Of a stretch of DNA of 64,000 nt, positions 34,335 through 43,751 are shown piece after piece; the first letter of the stretch is position 1; every line of letters starts with the position of its first letter. The DNA comes from Spongiibacter pelagi (GTDB lineage Bacteria; Pseudomonadota; Gammaproteobacteria; Pseudomonadales; Spongiibacteraceae): positions 1 through 64,000 of the forward strand of contig NZ_JACXLD010000009.1 of assembly GCF_014705705.1 (NCBI RefSeq). Reading direction: 5' to 3'. Under the pieces are notes generated by a model. It saw only the letters and a list, made by a program, of their open reading frames with translations. It had not been told where the DNA came from and did not search any database. Made by a program: the position numbers and the translations under genes.

Positions 34335-34732
34335 ATGCGGTCCCTTTTCGGTGAGTGGTGACTGATAGAAATTTCAACGTTGGCAAGTGTAGGTGGGGGA
34401 TTCGGATTTAGCTAATTTATACTTTTTATTTTGGATATTTTTTTAGGAAATTTTACTGCCGTAACATATCTCGTGTTGCAACATAGAGAAGCGTTAGAGC
34501 TTTTTCCGCCACTTGGGGGCATTATGACGGAGCCGCTTGGGTATTTTTATTCACGGTATGAATAGTAAAAATAATATGGATATATTTGTGAAATTGTTGG
34601 CGGCTGGCTAGGATTAGCCCTCAAGATAACGGCCCTATTGCCTTTGTTTGGCCCGTAAATACGCTCCAAACTTTGCCATTATGCCGAATTTAACCACGCG
34701 ATTTCCTCGACGCGAAATTAAGGAGAGTCAGC
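34335..34732. other. aceA-glcB divergent control region
   Basis: A 398-bp AT-rich gap without a gene. It contains a perfect inverted repeat TATTCA-N5-TGAATA at 34548-34564 flanked by T- and A-runs, a candidate operator for glcB or aceA. AAGGAGA precedes the glcB ATG. I could not assign promoter boxes confidently. Confidence 0.4.
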
Positions 34733-36919
34733 ATGTCAGCACAGCAAATTAACCGGGTTGAACACAGTGGCCTACAGATTGCTGAGGTGCTTTATAAACT
34801 GGTGAATGAGCAGGTTGCGCCGGGCACCGGTATCGATGCTGATGCATTCTGGTCTTCCATGGCGGCAATTATTGCTGATCTGGCTCCCAAGAACAAAGCT
34901 CTGCTGGCTAAGCGCGATGCGATTCAAGCACAAGTAGACGAGTATCACCGCGCCAACCCCGGTGCGCAGGATATGGCTTCTTATAAAGCCTTCCTAGAAG
35001 AGATTGGTTACCTGTTGCCAGAACCCGCTGATTTTGCGATCTCTACCGAAAATGTGGATGCTGAAATCGCCAAGCTGGCTGGCCCGCAACTGGTTGTGCC
35101 GGTAATGAATGCCCGTTTCAGCCTCAATGCCGCCAATGCCCGCTGGGGCAGCCTGTACGATGCCCTGTATGGCACTGATGTGATTTCTGAAGAAGGCGGT
35201 GCTGAGCGCGCGGGTGCATACAACCCCGTTCGCGGCGACAAAGTAATCGCCTACGCGAAAGCCTTTCTTGATAAGCACGTTGCGCTGGCCAATGGCAGCC
35301 ACGCCAATGCGACCAGCTACAAAATTGAAAACGGTGCGCTGCTTGTTGCGCTGGCAGATGGTTCTAGCAGCGGCTTGCAAGCTCCTGAAAAACTGGTTGC
35401 TTATATGGGCGATGCCGCAGCGCCAAGCAATATCTTGCTGGTTAATAACGGCCTGCACATCGATATCCAAATTGACGCAAACCACCCCATTGGTAAAACC
35501 GATGCCGCCAGCGTGAAAGACGTTTGTCTGGAGTCGGCGCTGACCACCATTCAAGACTGTGAAGATTCCGTTGCCGCTGTTGATGCAGACGACAAAGTTG
35601 TGGTTTACAGCAACTGGCTGGGTCTGATGAAGGGTGATCTGAGCGAAACCTTCAGCAAGGGCGGCAAAGACATGACCCGCCGCATGGCCGAAGACCGCGT
35701 ATTCACTGCGCTGGATGGTAGCGACAAAGTACTGCACGGCCGCAGCCTGTTGCTGGTACGTAATGTTGGTCACTTGATGACTAATAACGCGATCATTGAT
35801 GCGCACGGCAACGAAGTGCCAGAAGGCATCATGGATGCCATGGTAACGGTACTGGCGGCAATGCACGATCTGAAAAAGACCGGCAGCCTGAGCAACTCGC
35901 GCACTGGCAGCGTTTATATCGTGAAGCCGAAAATGCACGGCCCTGAAGAAGTGGCGTTTGCAGCGGAGCTGTTTGGTCGCGTAGAAGATGCGCTGGGCTT
36001 GGCTCGCAATACGCTGAAAATCGGCATTATGGATGAAGAGCGTCGCACCACCGTTAACCTGAAAGCCTGTATTGCGGCCGCCAGCGAGCGCGTTATTTTC
36101 ATCAACACCGGTTTCTTGGATCGCACCGGTGATGAAATCCACACCAGCATGGAAGCCGGCGCTTTTGTTCGCAAAGCAGATATGAAGCAGCAGGCGTGGA
36201 TCAAAGCATACGAAGATTGGAACGTGGATATTGGTCTGGAGTGTGGCCTGAGTGGCAAAGCCCAGATCGGTAAAGGTATGTGGGCTATGCCCGATGAAAT
36301 GGCGCAGATGATGGACGCCAAAATCGGTCACCCTAAAGCCGGTGCAAACTGTGCTTGGGTACCTTCGCCTACGGCGGCAACCCTGCACGTGATGCACTAT
36401 CACGAAGTAAATGTACTGAGTCTGCAAGAGCAAATCGCTGAGCGTCAGCGCGCGGCACTGGACGATATTCTGACCATTCCTGTTGCAGCCAATGCCAACT
36501 GGTCAGCGGCTGAAATTCAGCAGGAGCTGGATAACAACGCTCAGGGCATTCTCGGTTACGTAGTGCGCTGGATCGATCAGGGTGTGGGTTGTTCCAAGGT
36601 TCCCGATATTAATGATGTGGGGCTTATGGAAGACCGTGCGACGCTGCGTATCTCCAGCCAGCATATTGCCAACTGGTTGCGTCACGGTGTGTGCAGCAAG
36701 GAGCAGGTTCTGGAAACCCTGCAGCGCATGGCGGCGGTGGTTGATCGCCAGAATGCCGGCGACCCGCTGTACCGTGCGATGGCACCTAATTTTGACGACA
36801 GTGTTGCCTTCCAAGCGGCCTGTGAACTGGTATTTGAAGGCTGTGTACAGCCCAGCGGTTACACCGAGCCAGTTTTGCACCGTCGTCGTATCGAATTTAA
36901 AGCGAAACACGGCGCTTAA
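34733..36919 (+). CDS. glcB: Malate synthase G
   Basis: A 728-aa monomeric enzyme condensing glyoxylate with acetyl-CoA to malate. It is the large G isoform (E. coli 723 aa), not the AceB type. Visible motifs are [15 protein letters not shown] (about 132-146), [13 protein letters not shown] (residues near 270-282), [14 protein letters not shown] (about 427-440), and the catalytic Asp region with the Cys-containing [15 protein letters not shown]. With AceA it completes the glyoxylate shunt. A strong terminator follows. Confidence 0.98.
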   Translation: MSAQQINRVEHSGLQIAEVLYKLVNEQVAPGTGIDADAFWSSMAAIIADLAPKNKALLAKRDAIQAQVDEYHRANPGAQDMASYKAFLEEIGYLLPEPADFAISTENVDAEIAKLAGPQLVVPVMNARFSLNAANARWGSLYDALYGTDVISEEGGAERAGAYNPVRGDKVIAYAKAFLDKHVALANGSHANATSYKIENGALLVALADGSSSGLQAPEKLVAYMGDAAAPSNILLVNNGLHIDIQIDANHPIGKTDAASVKDVCLESALTTIQDCEDSVAAVDADDKVVVYSNWLGLMKGDLSETFSKGGKDMTRRMAEDRVFTALDGSDKVLHGRSLLLVRNVGHLMTNNAIIDAHGNEVPEGIMDAMVTVLAAMHDLKKTGSLSNSRTGSVYIVKPKMHGPEEVAFAAELFGRVEDALGLARNTLKIGIMDEERRTTVNLKACIAAASERVIFINTGFLDRTGDEIHTSMEAGAFVRKADMKQQAWIKAYEDWNVDIGLECGLSGKAQIGKGMWAMPDEMAQMMDAKIGHPKAGANCAWVPSPTAATLHVMHYHEVNVLSLQEQIAERQRAALDDILTIPVAANANWSAAEIQQELDNNAQGILGYVVRWIDQGVGCSKVPDINDVGLMEDRATLRISSQHIANWLRHGVCSKEQVLETLQRMAAVVDRQNAGDPLYRAMAPNFDDSVAFQAACELVFEGCVQPSGYTEPVLHRRRIEFKAKHGA

Positions 36920-36979
36920 GTTTTAACGTAAGTTTTAGCCCGGCGTTTACGCTTTTACCCTTTCCTGTCAGTGAGGCTT

Positions 36980-37005
36980 GGCCCGGATTTTCCGGGCCTT
37001 TTTTT
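36980..37005 (+). terminator. glcB intrinsic terminator
   Basis: GGCCCGGA (36980-36987), a TTT loop, TCCGGGCC (36991-36998) and seven T residues. Confidence 0.92.
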
Positions 37006-37121
37006 GTCTCGATTTTTTAGGCTTTTATCGAATTGATGCGGTGTTGTGAACTGATACTGGCGTCGTGTCTCGCTTCCCTTCATAATTTAGCTCTATTTAA
37101 AACAGGCAAAGCATTTTCATC

Positions 37122-38069
37122 ATGAATTTATCGCGCATTGATCTGAACCTGCTGGTGTATCTGGACGTACTGCTGCGGGAAAAGAATGTCACCCGAGCGG
37201 CGGAGCAATTGGGTATTACCCAGCCTGCGCTCAGTAATGGTCTGCGCCGCCTGCGCGATCTGTTCAATGATCCTTTGTTGGTGCGTACCAGCGAGGGTAT
37301 GACGCCCACCGAGCGGGCCTTGGAATTGCAGCCACGGGTGCGGGATATTCTCGCCTCTGTTGAACAGGCGGTATTGCCGGTTGCCGATTTCAATGTCGGC
37401 GACAGTGCGCGGGTGTTTCGGATTATGGCCAGCGACTATGCCGAATCCTGCCTGCTGATCCCACTGGCCCAGCAGCTTCGTACCGAGGCGCCGAATATTA
37501 CATTGGACGTCTTAACGCCATCGGATGTGACCTTCCAAGATTTGGAGCAGGGCAAGATCGATATGGCGCTCAACCGCTTTGATCGCCTGCCTCAATCCTT
37601 TCACCAGGCGACTGTATGGCGCGATGGTTTTTCCTGCTTAATGAGTGCAGACAATGCCAATCGAGACAGTTTTGATATGGACGCGTTTTTGTCTGCCTCG
37701 CACGTCTGGGTGAGTAAAACCGGGATGGGGGTGGGTCGCGGTATGAACCAGCGCGACAGTCAGCGTTTAGGCTGGGTGGATGAGGCGCTGGCGGAATTCG
37801 GCCACGAACGGCAAATCCGCTTTTTTACCCGGCATTACCAAGTGGCGGCGATGTTGGCTCGGCATCCAGATCTGATCGCTACGCTGCCCACACAAATGGC
37901 GAATTTGTATAAAACGGACCCCACCCTTGTGGCGCGTAAACCGCCGTTTATGATTATTCCTATCGAATTGAAACTGGCGTGGAGCCCGCTGTTGCAGCAT
38001 GACCCCGGTCATATTTGGCTGCGCCGGCGCATTGTCGATCTCGGTCAGGAAATTCTGGATCGCGGGTAA
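37122..38069 (+). CDS. LysR-family transcriptional regulator
   Basis: A 315-aa regulator. The N-terminal winged HTH is typical (DLNLLVYLDVLLREKNVTRA at 7-26, then QLGITQPALSNGLRRLRDLF). An effector-binding domain of the NodD/LeuO/PcpR-like subgroup follows, with FRIMASDYAESCLLIPL near 100. The ligand is unknown. It lies directly downstream of glcB in the same direction but after a strong terminator, so it is likely expressed separately. A role in glyoxylate-shunt control is possible but unsupported by sequence. Confidence 0.88.
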   Translation: MNLSRIDLNLLVYLDVLLREKNVTRAAEQLGITQPALSNGLRRLRDLFNDPLLVRTSEGMTPTERALELQPRVRDILASVEQAVLPVADFNVGDSARVFRIMASDYAESCLLIPLAQQLRTEAPNITLDVLTPSDVTFQDLEQGKIDMALNRFDRLPQSFHQATVWRDGFSCLMSADNANRDSFDMDAFLSASHVWVSKTGMGVGRGMNQRDSQRLGWVDEALAEFGHERQIRFFTRHYQVAAMLARHPDLIATLPTQMANLYKTDPTLVARKPPFMIIPIELKLAWSPLLQHDPGHIWLRRRIVDLGQEILDRG

Positions 38070-38163
38070 AAAACAAAGCAATTTCCGGGGAATTCCCGCA
38101 TCTGGGGTGAATCTGCCGGGCAAAGCTGTCATGCTTGCACCATCAACTTAACGGGAGACCCTA

Positions 38164-38649
38164 ATGAATATTGCAAATGGCTGCGTTGTCGCCTTTCACT
38201 ACACCCTCACCGACGATAGCGGTGCCGAAATCGATTCTTCCAAGGGTGGCGAACCGCTGGCCTATCTTCACGGACACGGTGGCATTATCCCCGGTCTGGA
38301 GAAAGAGTTGGAAGGTAAAGCGGCTGGCGATGCTATGAAAGTCACGGTTCAGCCCGGCGAAGCCTACGGTGAAGTCAGCGAAGAGCTGGTGCAGTCTGTT
38401 CCTCGCGAAGCCTTCCAAGGTGTTGATCAAATCGAAGTGGGTATGCAGTTTCAAGCCCAAGGTGCAGGCGGTCAGGTGCAACTGGTTGTTGTGACTGCGG
38501 TTGATGATGAAGCGGTAACCGTTGATGCCAACCACCCCTTGGCGGGTAAAGTGCTGCACTTTGATGTGGCTATCGACTCTGTGCGTGAAGCCAGCGAAGA
38601 AGAACTGAGCCACGGCCATGTGCATGGTCCCGGTGGTCATCACCACTAA
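38164..38649 (+). CDS. slyD: FKBP-type peptidyl-prolyl isomerase, SlyD-like
   Basis: A 161-aa cytoplasmic prolyl isomerase and chaperone. The FKBP part is split by the insert-in-flap domain, as in SlyD: FHYTLTDDSGAEIDSS and HGHGGIIPGLEKELEG (about 37-52), then VTVQPGEAYG and NHPLAGKVLHFDV. The C-terminus ends in a His-rich tail (HGHVHGPGGHHH), a short version of SlyD's metal-binding tail used in nickel delivery. A strong terminator follows at once. Confidence 0.92.
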   Translation: MNIANGCVVAFHYTLTDDSGAEIDSSKGGEPLAYLHGHGGIIPGLEKELEGKAAGDAMKVTVQPGEAYGEVSEELVQSVPREAFQGVDQIEVGMQFQAQGAGGQVQLVVVTAVDDEAVTVDANHPLAGKVLHFDVAIDSVREASEEELSHGHVHGPGGHHH

Positions 38650-38664
38650 GCAATACATCAATGA

Positions 38665-38690
38665 AAAGGGCCTTACAGGCCCTTTTTTTT
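38665..38690 (+). terminator. slyD intrinsic terminator
   Basis: AAAGGGCC-TTACA-GGCCCTTT followed by more T residues (eight-T run at 38683-38690). Confidence 0.93.
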
Positions 38691-38822
38691 GCCCCAAATT
38701 TTGTATTGGCGCGAATTCTGCTTTACCTTTTAAACGCAGGTGTGATGCTGATTTGCGCGAGTGCTATTGCCAGCGCAAACCAAAAAGCCAGCGCAGGATA
38801 GAAGAAAATAGGAGACTGACCT

Positions 38823-39719
38823 TTGGTCCTCGCAGCCGAAAAACTGCAGGCATTTCTTGTGGCGGAAAATCTGCCAGATAGCTATGGCCAGCAGGCGGAA
38901 CATTTTTTTCTGCCTCTGCTTGAATCGTTGTTGCCCGCAATTCGCAGCGGTCGGCTCAAGGTGCTAGGTATTCACGGAGCACAGGGCAGTGGTAAATCGA
39001 CGCTGGCCGATCTTTACCGCTACTGTTTACAAGAGTTGGGACTCACGGTTGCTCAGCTATCCCTCGATGATTTCTATCTCACCAAGGCCGAGAGATTGGT
39101 CTTGTCTCAAACGGCTCATTCCCTGCTAAAAACCCGTGGTGTACCGGGCACGCATGATGTTGCCTTAGGGATGCAGACCATTGCTGCGTTAAAAACATTG
39201 GGCAAGGACGAAACCCTGGCGCTGCCACGTTTCGACAAACTCAATGATGACCGTTATCCAGAAGATGATTGGCCTGAAGTGGAAGGGCCGGTTGATGTGA
39301 TCATTTTTGAAGGTTGGTGTTTGGGGGTGCCTGCTCAGCGTGATACGGAATTGGCCGCGCCTGTAAATGCCTTAGAGAGAAACGAAGACCAAGACGGAAC
39401 TTGGCGGCGGTATGCCAATGCTCAATTAGCTGCGAGCTATCAAAACTGGTTTGCTGAAATTGATTATCTGGTAATGCTCCGCGCGCCTAGCTTCGAATGT
39501 GTGGCGCAATGGCGCTTGGAGCAGGAGCAGCGTCTTGCGGCAAAAGAAAGCGGCAAGCCGGTAATGGATGCCCAGCAGATTGAGCGCTTTGTTCAGCATT
39601 ATGAGCGCCTTACTCGTTATGGTTTAAGCGTACTACCGGAGCGAGCTGACTGCGTTTTGGCGTTGGCGGAAGATCGGCGGATTATCGATCTGACTCACTC
39701 GGGAGAGCGTTATGAGTGA
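38823..39719 (+). CDS. D-glycerate kinase (GLYK-like P-loop kinase)
   Basis: A 298-aa P-loop kinase. Walker A GAQGSGKST is at 52-60; LSLDDFYLT and LPRFDKLNDDRYPEDDW match the plant/bacterial D-glycerate 3-kinase and uridine kinase-like group. FEGWCLGVP is the Walker-B-like strand. TTG 38823 is preceded by AGGAGA at good spacing. It opens the glucosylglycerate operon and overlaps the next gene by eight bases. Likely role: rephosphorylate glycerate released by the phosphorylase, giving 3-phosphoglycerate for the synthase. The position phosphorylated (2 or 3) is inferred. Confidence 0.85.
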   Translation: MVLAAEKLQAFLVAENLPDSYGQQAEHFFLPLLESLLPAIRSGRLKVLGIHGAQGSGKSTLADLYRYCLQELGLTVAQLSLDDFYLTKAERLVLSQTAHSLLKTRGVPGTHDVALGMQTIAALKTLGKDETLALPRFDKLNDDRYPEDDWPEVEGPVDVIIFEGWCLGVPAQRDTELAAPVNALERNEDQDGTWRRYANAQLAASYQNWFAEIDYLVMLRAPSFECVAQWRLEQEQRLAAKESGKPVMDAQQIERFVQHYERLTRYGLSVLPERADCVLALAEDRRIIDLTHSGERYE

Positions 39720-40605
39720 GTCGGTGCTTACCAGTGTGTGGGCCAGTGTGATGGTCTTTAGCGATATGGATGGCACTCTGCTAGATCACCATAGCTACGA
39801 TTATTCCGCCGCTCAAGCCGCGCTTGATCGTTTGGCGGCACTCAATATTCCGCTGATCCTCAATACCAGTAAAACCCGGCCAGAAGTGTTGGCTTGGCAA
39901 AAACGATTGGGATTGCACACAGCGTTTATTGTAGAGAATGGCGCTGCGGCCTATTTACCAAAAACGCTAATAAGTGCTGATGAGCTTGCCGAGTATTCCG
40001 CTGCTAACAAGGGGATAGCGATTGCTGATGCCGAGGATTTTTGGCAGGTGGCAATGTCGGCACCCCGCGCCCAAATCATTGATGCCTGCCATGCTTTGCG
40101 TGAACGCGGTAACTATCAGTTTGAAGGCTTTAGTGATTTTAGTGTTGCACAACTTTGCGACATTACTGGACTTGCCCCCATTGATGCAGAACAAGCAATG
40201 GCGCGGGAATTCTCTGAACCGATTTGTTGGCAGGATACCGATGCACGCTGGCAAGAGTTTGAAACAGAAATTGCTAAGCGAGGACTGCATGCGCTGAAAG
40301 GCGGGCGCTTCACTCATATTATGGGCGCGACCGATAAAGGCGTGGCGATGCTCAAGCTGGCGGCGCTGTTGTGTCCGGAGCAATCGACTATCACTATTGC
40401 TTTGGGTGATAGTCATAACGATGTGGCTATGCTGAAAGCGGCGAGTTACGCGGTGGTGATTCGTTCACCGAGTCATCCGCCGCCAGCAGTCTCTGATCCG
40501 CAGGGTGAGGTAATGCTCAGCGAGGAATTTGGTCCTGCTGGCTGGAGCAGCTGTATGCAATATCTACTCGATAAGCTGGAAAGTGACAGCAACATTCAAA
40601 ATTAA
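39712..40605 (+). CDS. gpgP: Glucosyl-3-phosphoglycerate phosphatase (MPGP-type HAD)
   Basis: A 297-aa HAD-superfamily phosphatase of the Cof/MPGP group. Asp18 and Asp20 in FSDMDGTLLD are nucleophile and acid/base; NTSKTRPEV is motif II; GRFTHIMGATDKG supplies Lys and GDSHNDVAML (232-240) the metal acids. Members hydrolyse mannosyl- or glucosyl-3-phosphoglycerate; the neighbouring synthase indicates the glucosyl form. Second gene of the operon. Confidence 0.85.
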   Translation: MSESVLTSVWASVMVFSDMDGTLLDHHSYDYSAAQAALDRLAALNIPLILNTSKTRPEVLAWQKRLGLHTAFIVENGAAAYLPKTLISADELAEYSAANKGIAIADAEDFWQVAMSAPRAQIIDACHALRERGNYQFEGFSDFSVAQLCDITGLAPIDAEQAMAREFSEPICWQDTDARWQEFETEIAKRGLHALKGGRFTHIMGATDKGVAMLKLAALLCPEQSTITIALGDSHNDVAMLKAASYAVVIRSPSHPPPAVSDPQGEVMLSEEFGPAGWSSCMQYLLDKLESDSNIQN

Positions 40606-40629
40606 TTTAAAAATGGATAAGAAGGATTT

Positions 40630-41850
40630 ATGGGAGACTTTTATCAAAACGGCGTGATCACAACCTTGCACAATTTGGTGGATCGCCCAGTGGCAGAATT
40701 GGAAACTGAGCTGGAGGCCTTCGCCCGAAAACGGCCTATGGCCTTGATTTTACCTTCGCTATTTTCTGAGCTGGAAGGGCCAGCCTTAAAACACATCATC
40801 GATGAAATCGCGCAGGTGAAATACATTGATGAAGTGGTGATTGGTCTGGATCGTGCCGATGAAAAACAATACCGGCACGCGCTGAAATTCTTCAGCAAAT
40901 TACCGCAAAAGCATCATGTGTTGTGGAACGATGGGCCGCGCCTGCGTGCGATTGATGAGCGCTTGCAAGCCAAAGGCTTGGCGCCGATGGAGCCGGGCAA
41001 GGGACGCAATGTTTGGTATTGCATGGGGTATTTGTTGTCAGCTAGCCGCGCCGAGGCGATTGCGCTGCATGACTGCGATATTCTCACCTACGACCGCCGC
41101 TTGCTGGCGAATCTGTTTTATCCCGTTGCTAATCCGTCCTTTAGCTACGAGTTTTGTAAGGGCTATTATGCCCGTGTTGCCGACGGAAAAATGAATGGCC
41201 GAGTCAGTCGCCTATTAGTCACGCCCCTGCTGCGTTCCTTGAAAAAAATCTTCGGCAATCTCGAATATCTGGATTACTTGGACAGTTACCGCTACCCACT
41301 GTCTGGTGAGTTTTCCATGCGCCGTGATGTATTAACCGATTTGCGTATTCCCAGCGACTGGGGCTTGGAGATCGGCGTGTTGTCAGAGGTCTATCGCAAC
41401 TACTCGACAAACAAGTTGTGTCAGGTGGATATTGCCGATTGCTACGACCATAAGCACCAGTCCTTGTCTGCTGACGACGAGAATAGCGGCCTGTCGAAAA
41501 TGTCGATTGATATTGCCAAGGCAATATTCCGCAAGTTGGCGACTAACGGCGTGGTGTTTAACTCCGAGACGTTCCGTTCCATCAAAGCTACGTATTTCCG
41601 AGTGGCCCTCGATTTTGTTGAGAGTTACCGCAACGATGCTGAATTTAATGGCTTGAGTTTGGACTTGCATCGGGAAGAGCAGGCGGTGGAATTATTCGCC
41701 CAGAACTTGGTGAAAGCGGGCAATACCTTTTTAGATAACCCGATGGAAACCCCTTTTATTCCAAGCTGGAATCGAGTTTGCAGTGCTGAGCCCAGTCTTA
41801 CTTCGGACTTGGTTCAGGCGGTGATTGATGATCATAAGGCCTTTTCTTAA
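40630..41850 (+). CDS. gpgS: Glucosyl-3-phosphoglycerate synthase (GT81)
   Basis: A 406-aa GT-A glycosyltransferase that joins NDP-glucose to 3-phosphoglycerate. The N-terminal LILPSLFSELEGPAL, VVIGLDRAD and GKGRNVWYCMGYLL match GpgS proteins. ALHDCDILTYD holds the metal-binding DCD, equivalent to the family DxD motif. Later motifs are YPLSGEFSMRRDVL and DWGLEIGVLSEVY. AAGAAGGA lies before the ATG. Third gene of the operon, between the phosphatase and the phosphorylase. Confidence 0.92.
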   Translation: MGDFYQNGVITTLHNLVDRPVAELETELEAFARKRPMALILPSLFSELEGPALKHIIDEIAQVKYIDEVVIGLDRADEKQYRHALKFFSKLPQKHHVLWNDGPRLRAIDERLQAKGLAPMEPGKGRNVWYCMGYLLSASRAEAIALHDCDILTYDRRLLANLFYPVANPSFSYEFCKGYYARVADGKMNGRVSRLLVTPLLRSLKKIFGNLEYLDYLDSYRYPLSGEFSMRRDVLTDLRIPSDWGLEIGVLSEVYRNYSTNKLCQVDIADCYDHKHQSLSADDENSGLSKMSIDIAKAIFRKLATNGVVFNSETFRSIKATYFRVALDFVESYRNDAEFNGLSLDLHREEQAVELFAQNLVKAGNTFLDNPMETPFIPSWNRVCSAEPSLTSDLVQAVIDDHKAFS

Positions 41851-41879
41851 AAAATAAGCGCAACATTGAGCGATTTCCT

Positions 41880-43631
41880 ATGACCGAACTCAGCCCTCAA
41901 GCCCATTTGCGTCAGCGACTCGAAAATCACCTGCGGGTAATTTATCCCGATCTGGATCGAGCGCCGTTGATAGAGGGCATTGTTGAGTTAATGCATCTGG
42001 AAAACCGCTGTTTTATGCCCGAGAGTCACCGCAATCTTTGGGATGAAACCGATGTTTTGATGATCAGCTACGGCGATTCAATTCTGTGCGAGGGCGAGTG
42101 GCCGCTGCATACGCTGCACGATTTTCTGCGTACAGAATTACAGGGTGTGATTAGCGGTGTGCATATACTGCCGTTTTATCCTTGGAGTTCAGACGACGGC
42201 TTTTCCGTTATTAACTATGTCGAAGTGAATCCGTCCCTTGGCGAATGGCAAGACATTAACGCCATTGCCCGCGACTTTGATCTGATGGCAGATCTGGTGA
42301 TTAACCACTGTTCTTCGCGCAGCCTTTGGTTTGAAAATTTTAAACAGCGTAAATCACCGGGAATGGATTATTTTGTCGAACAAGACCCGGAAATTGATCT
42401 CTCTGAAGTAGTGCGGCCCCGAACCAGTCCCTTGCTGGCAGAGGTGCAAACACTGGATGGTATTCGCCATGTTTGGTGTACCTTTAGCCACGATCAAGTG
42501 GATTTGAATTTTGAAAATCCCGCGGTGCTGATGGAGTTTATGCGCATCGTGCGCCACTACCTCGATCAAGGCGTGAAGATTTTCCGCTTGGATGCGGTTG
42601 CCTTTCTTTGGAAAATTCCCGGCACTAATTGTCTGAACCTAGAGCAGACTCACGAAATGGTGCGCCTGCTTCGCAGTGTTATTGAGCACGCGGCGCCAGA
42701 TGCCATTCTACTGACAGAAACCAATATTCCGCTGCGGGAAAATCTGGCCTACTTTGGCAATGCCAATGAAGCGCATATGGTTTACAACTTTTCGCTGCCG
42801 CCGCTATTGGTTAATGCCATGGTCAGCGGCAGCTCACGGGCGCTAAAAAATTGGATGATGGGGATGCCTGCGGCGCAGGATGGCACCACCTATTTTAATT
42901 TTATTGCCTCCCACGATGGTATTGGCCTGCGTCCTGCCGAGGGCTTGTTGGAAGACAGTGAAATCGGTCAGTTAGTCGAACTGATGCAGGAGTCGGGCGG
43001 GCGGGTATCGTGGCGGGCCTTGGGCAATGGTGAGAGCCGCCCTTATGAAATCAATATCAGTCTATTCGATGCCATGCGCCGCAGTATGCAAGGCGGCGAA
43101 GATGGTTTTCAGCAGGCTCGTTTCCTCTGTGCCCATGCCATTATGCTGAGCTTGCAGGGTATGCCAGCCATTTATATACACAGCCTGCTGGCCACTGAAA
43201 ACGACTATGACCGGGTCGAACATTCCGGCCACAATCGGGCGATTAATCGCCATCAGTGGAGTAAGGCCGAATTGGAAGAGGCCTTATTACAAGACACCCA
43301 TCACTCGCGTATTTTTACCGCGCTTAAAGATTTGATCAGTCTGCGCAAAGCGCAGGCCGCTTTCCATCCCAATGCCAGTCAGTACCCACTACACTTGGGC
43401 GATCAGCTATTTGGTGTGCGACGCGAAACCCGCAGCCGCGACGCGCGCAAGCAAACCCTGATTGCCGTGTTTAGCCTCAGTGCTGAGCCGCAAACTATTC
43501 CGCTGGATGAGTTAAATCTGGATGCGGATCGCGACTGGCGCGCCTTGTTAAATGCCGATTTTCTCGATTTTTCTGCGGAAACACTCACCTTGCCCGCCTA
43601 TGGTTATTGTTGGCTCAGTAGCGAAGATTAA
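41880..43631 (+). CDS. Glucosylglycerate phosphorylase (GH13_18)
   Basis: A 583-aa sucrose-phosphorylase-type enzyme. The nucleophile is Asp238 (FRLDAVAFLWK), acid/base Glu280 (LLTETNIP) and the transition-state Asp346 (ASHDGIG). VHILPFYPWSSDDGFSV is the GH13_18 signature. Sequence alone could also mean sucrose or glucosylglycerol phosphorylase. Context with gpgS, gpgP and a glycerate kinase strongly favours glucosylglycerate, the specificity known for E. coli YcjM and the Meiothermus enzyme. It would release glucose 1-phosphate and D-glycerate. Last gene of the operon. Confidence 0.85.
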   Translation: MTELSPQAHLRQRLENHLRVIYPDLDRAPLIEGIVELMHLENRCFMPESHRNLWDETDVLMISYGDSILCEGEWPLHTLHDFLRTELQGVISGVHILPFYPWSSDDGFSVINYVEVNPSLGEWQDINAIARDFDLMADLVINHCSSRSLWFENFKQRKSPGMDYFVEQDPEIDLSEVVRPRTSPLLAEVQTLDGIRHVWCTFSHDQVDLNFENPAVLMEFMRIVRHYLDQGVKIFRLDAVAFLWKIPGTNCLNLEQTHEMVRLLRSVIEHAAPDAILLTETNIPLRENLAYFGNANEAHMVYNFSLPPLLVNAMVSGSSRALKNWMMGMPAAQDGTTYFNFIASHDGIGLRPAEGLLEDSEIGQLVELMQESGGRVSWRALGNGESRPYEINISLFDAMRRSMQGGEDGFQQARFLCAHAIMLSLQGMPAIYIHSLLATENDYDRVEHSGHNRAINRHQWSKAELEEALLQDTHHSRIFTALKDLISLRKAQAAFHPNASQYPLHLGDQLFGVRRETRSRDARKQTLIAVFSLSAEPQTIPLDELNLDADRDWRALLNADFLDFSAETLTLPAYGYCWLSSED

Positions 43632-43751
43632 GCGCGGTAAGAAATTTCGATAGAACGATTCTGCCCGCGCTTTGATTGGCTTTGTCAGTTACCCCTAATG
43701 GCGAGATTGCTACCCTTTAGCCTGTTTATTTCAGTCTGAAGGATTTTTCCA

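Noticed and set aside
34994-36433. 479-codon open frame antisense to glcB
   Set aside because: It is the mirror of a highly expressed, codon-biased gene; the translation is Cys/His/Gln-rich with no motif, and malate synthase motifs on the other strand are complete.
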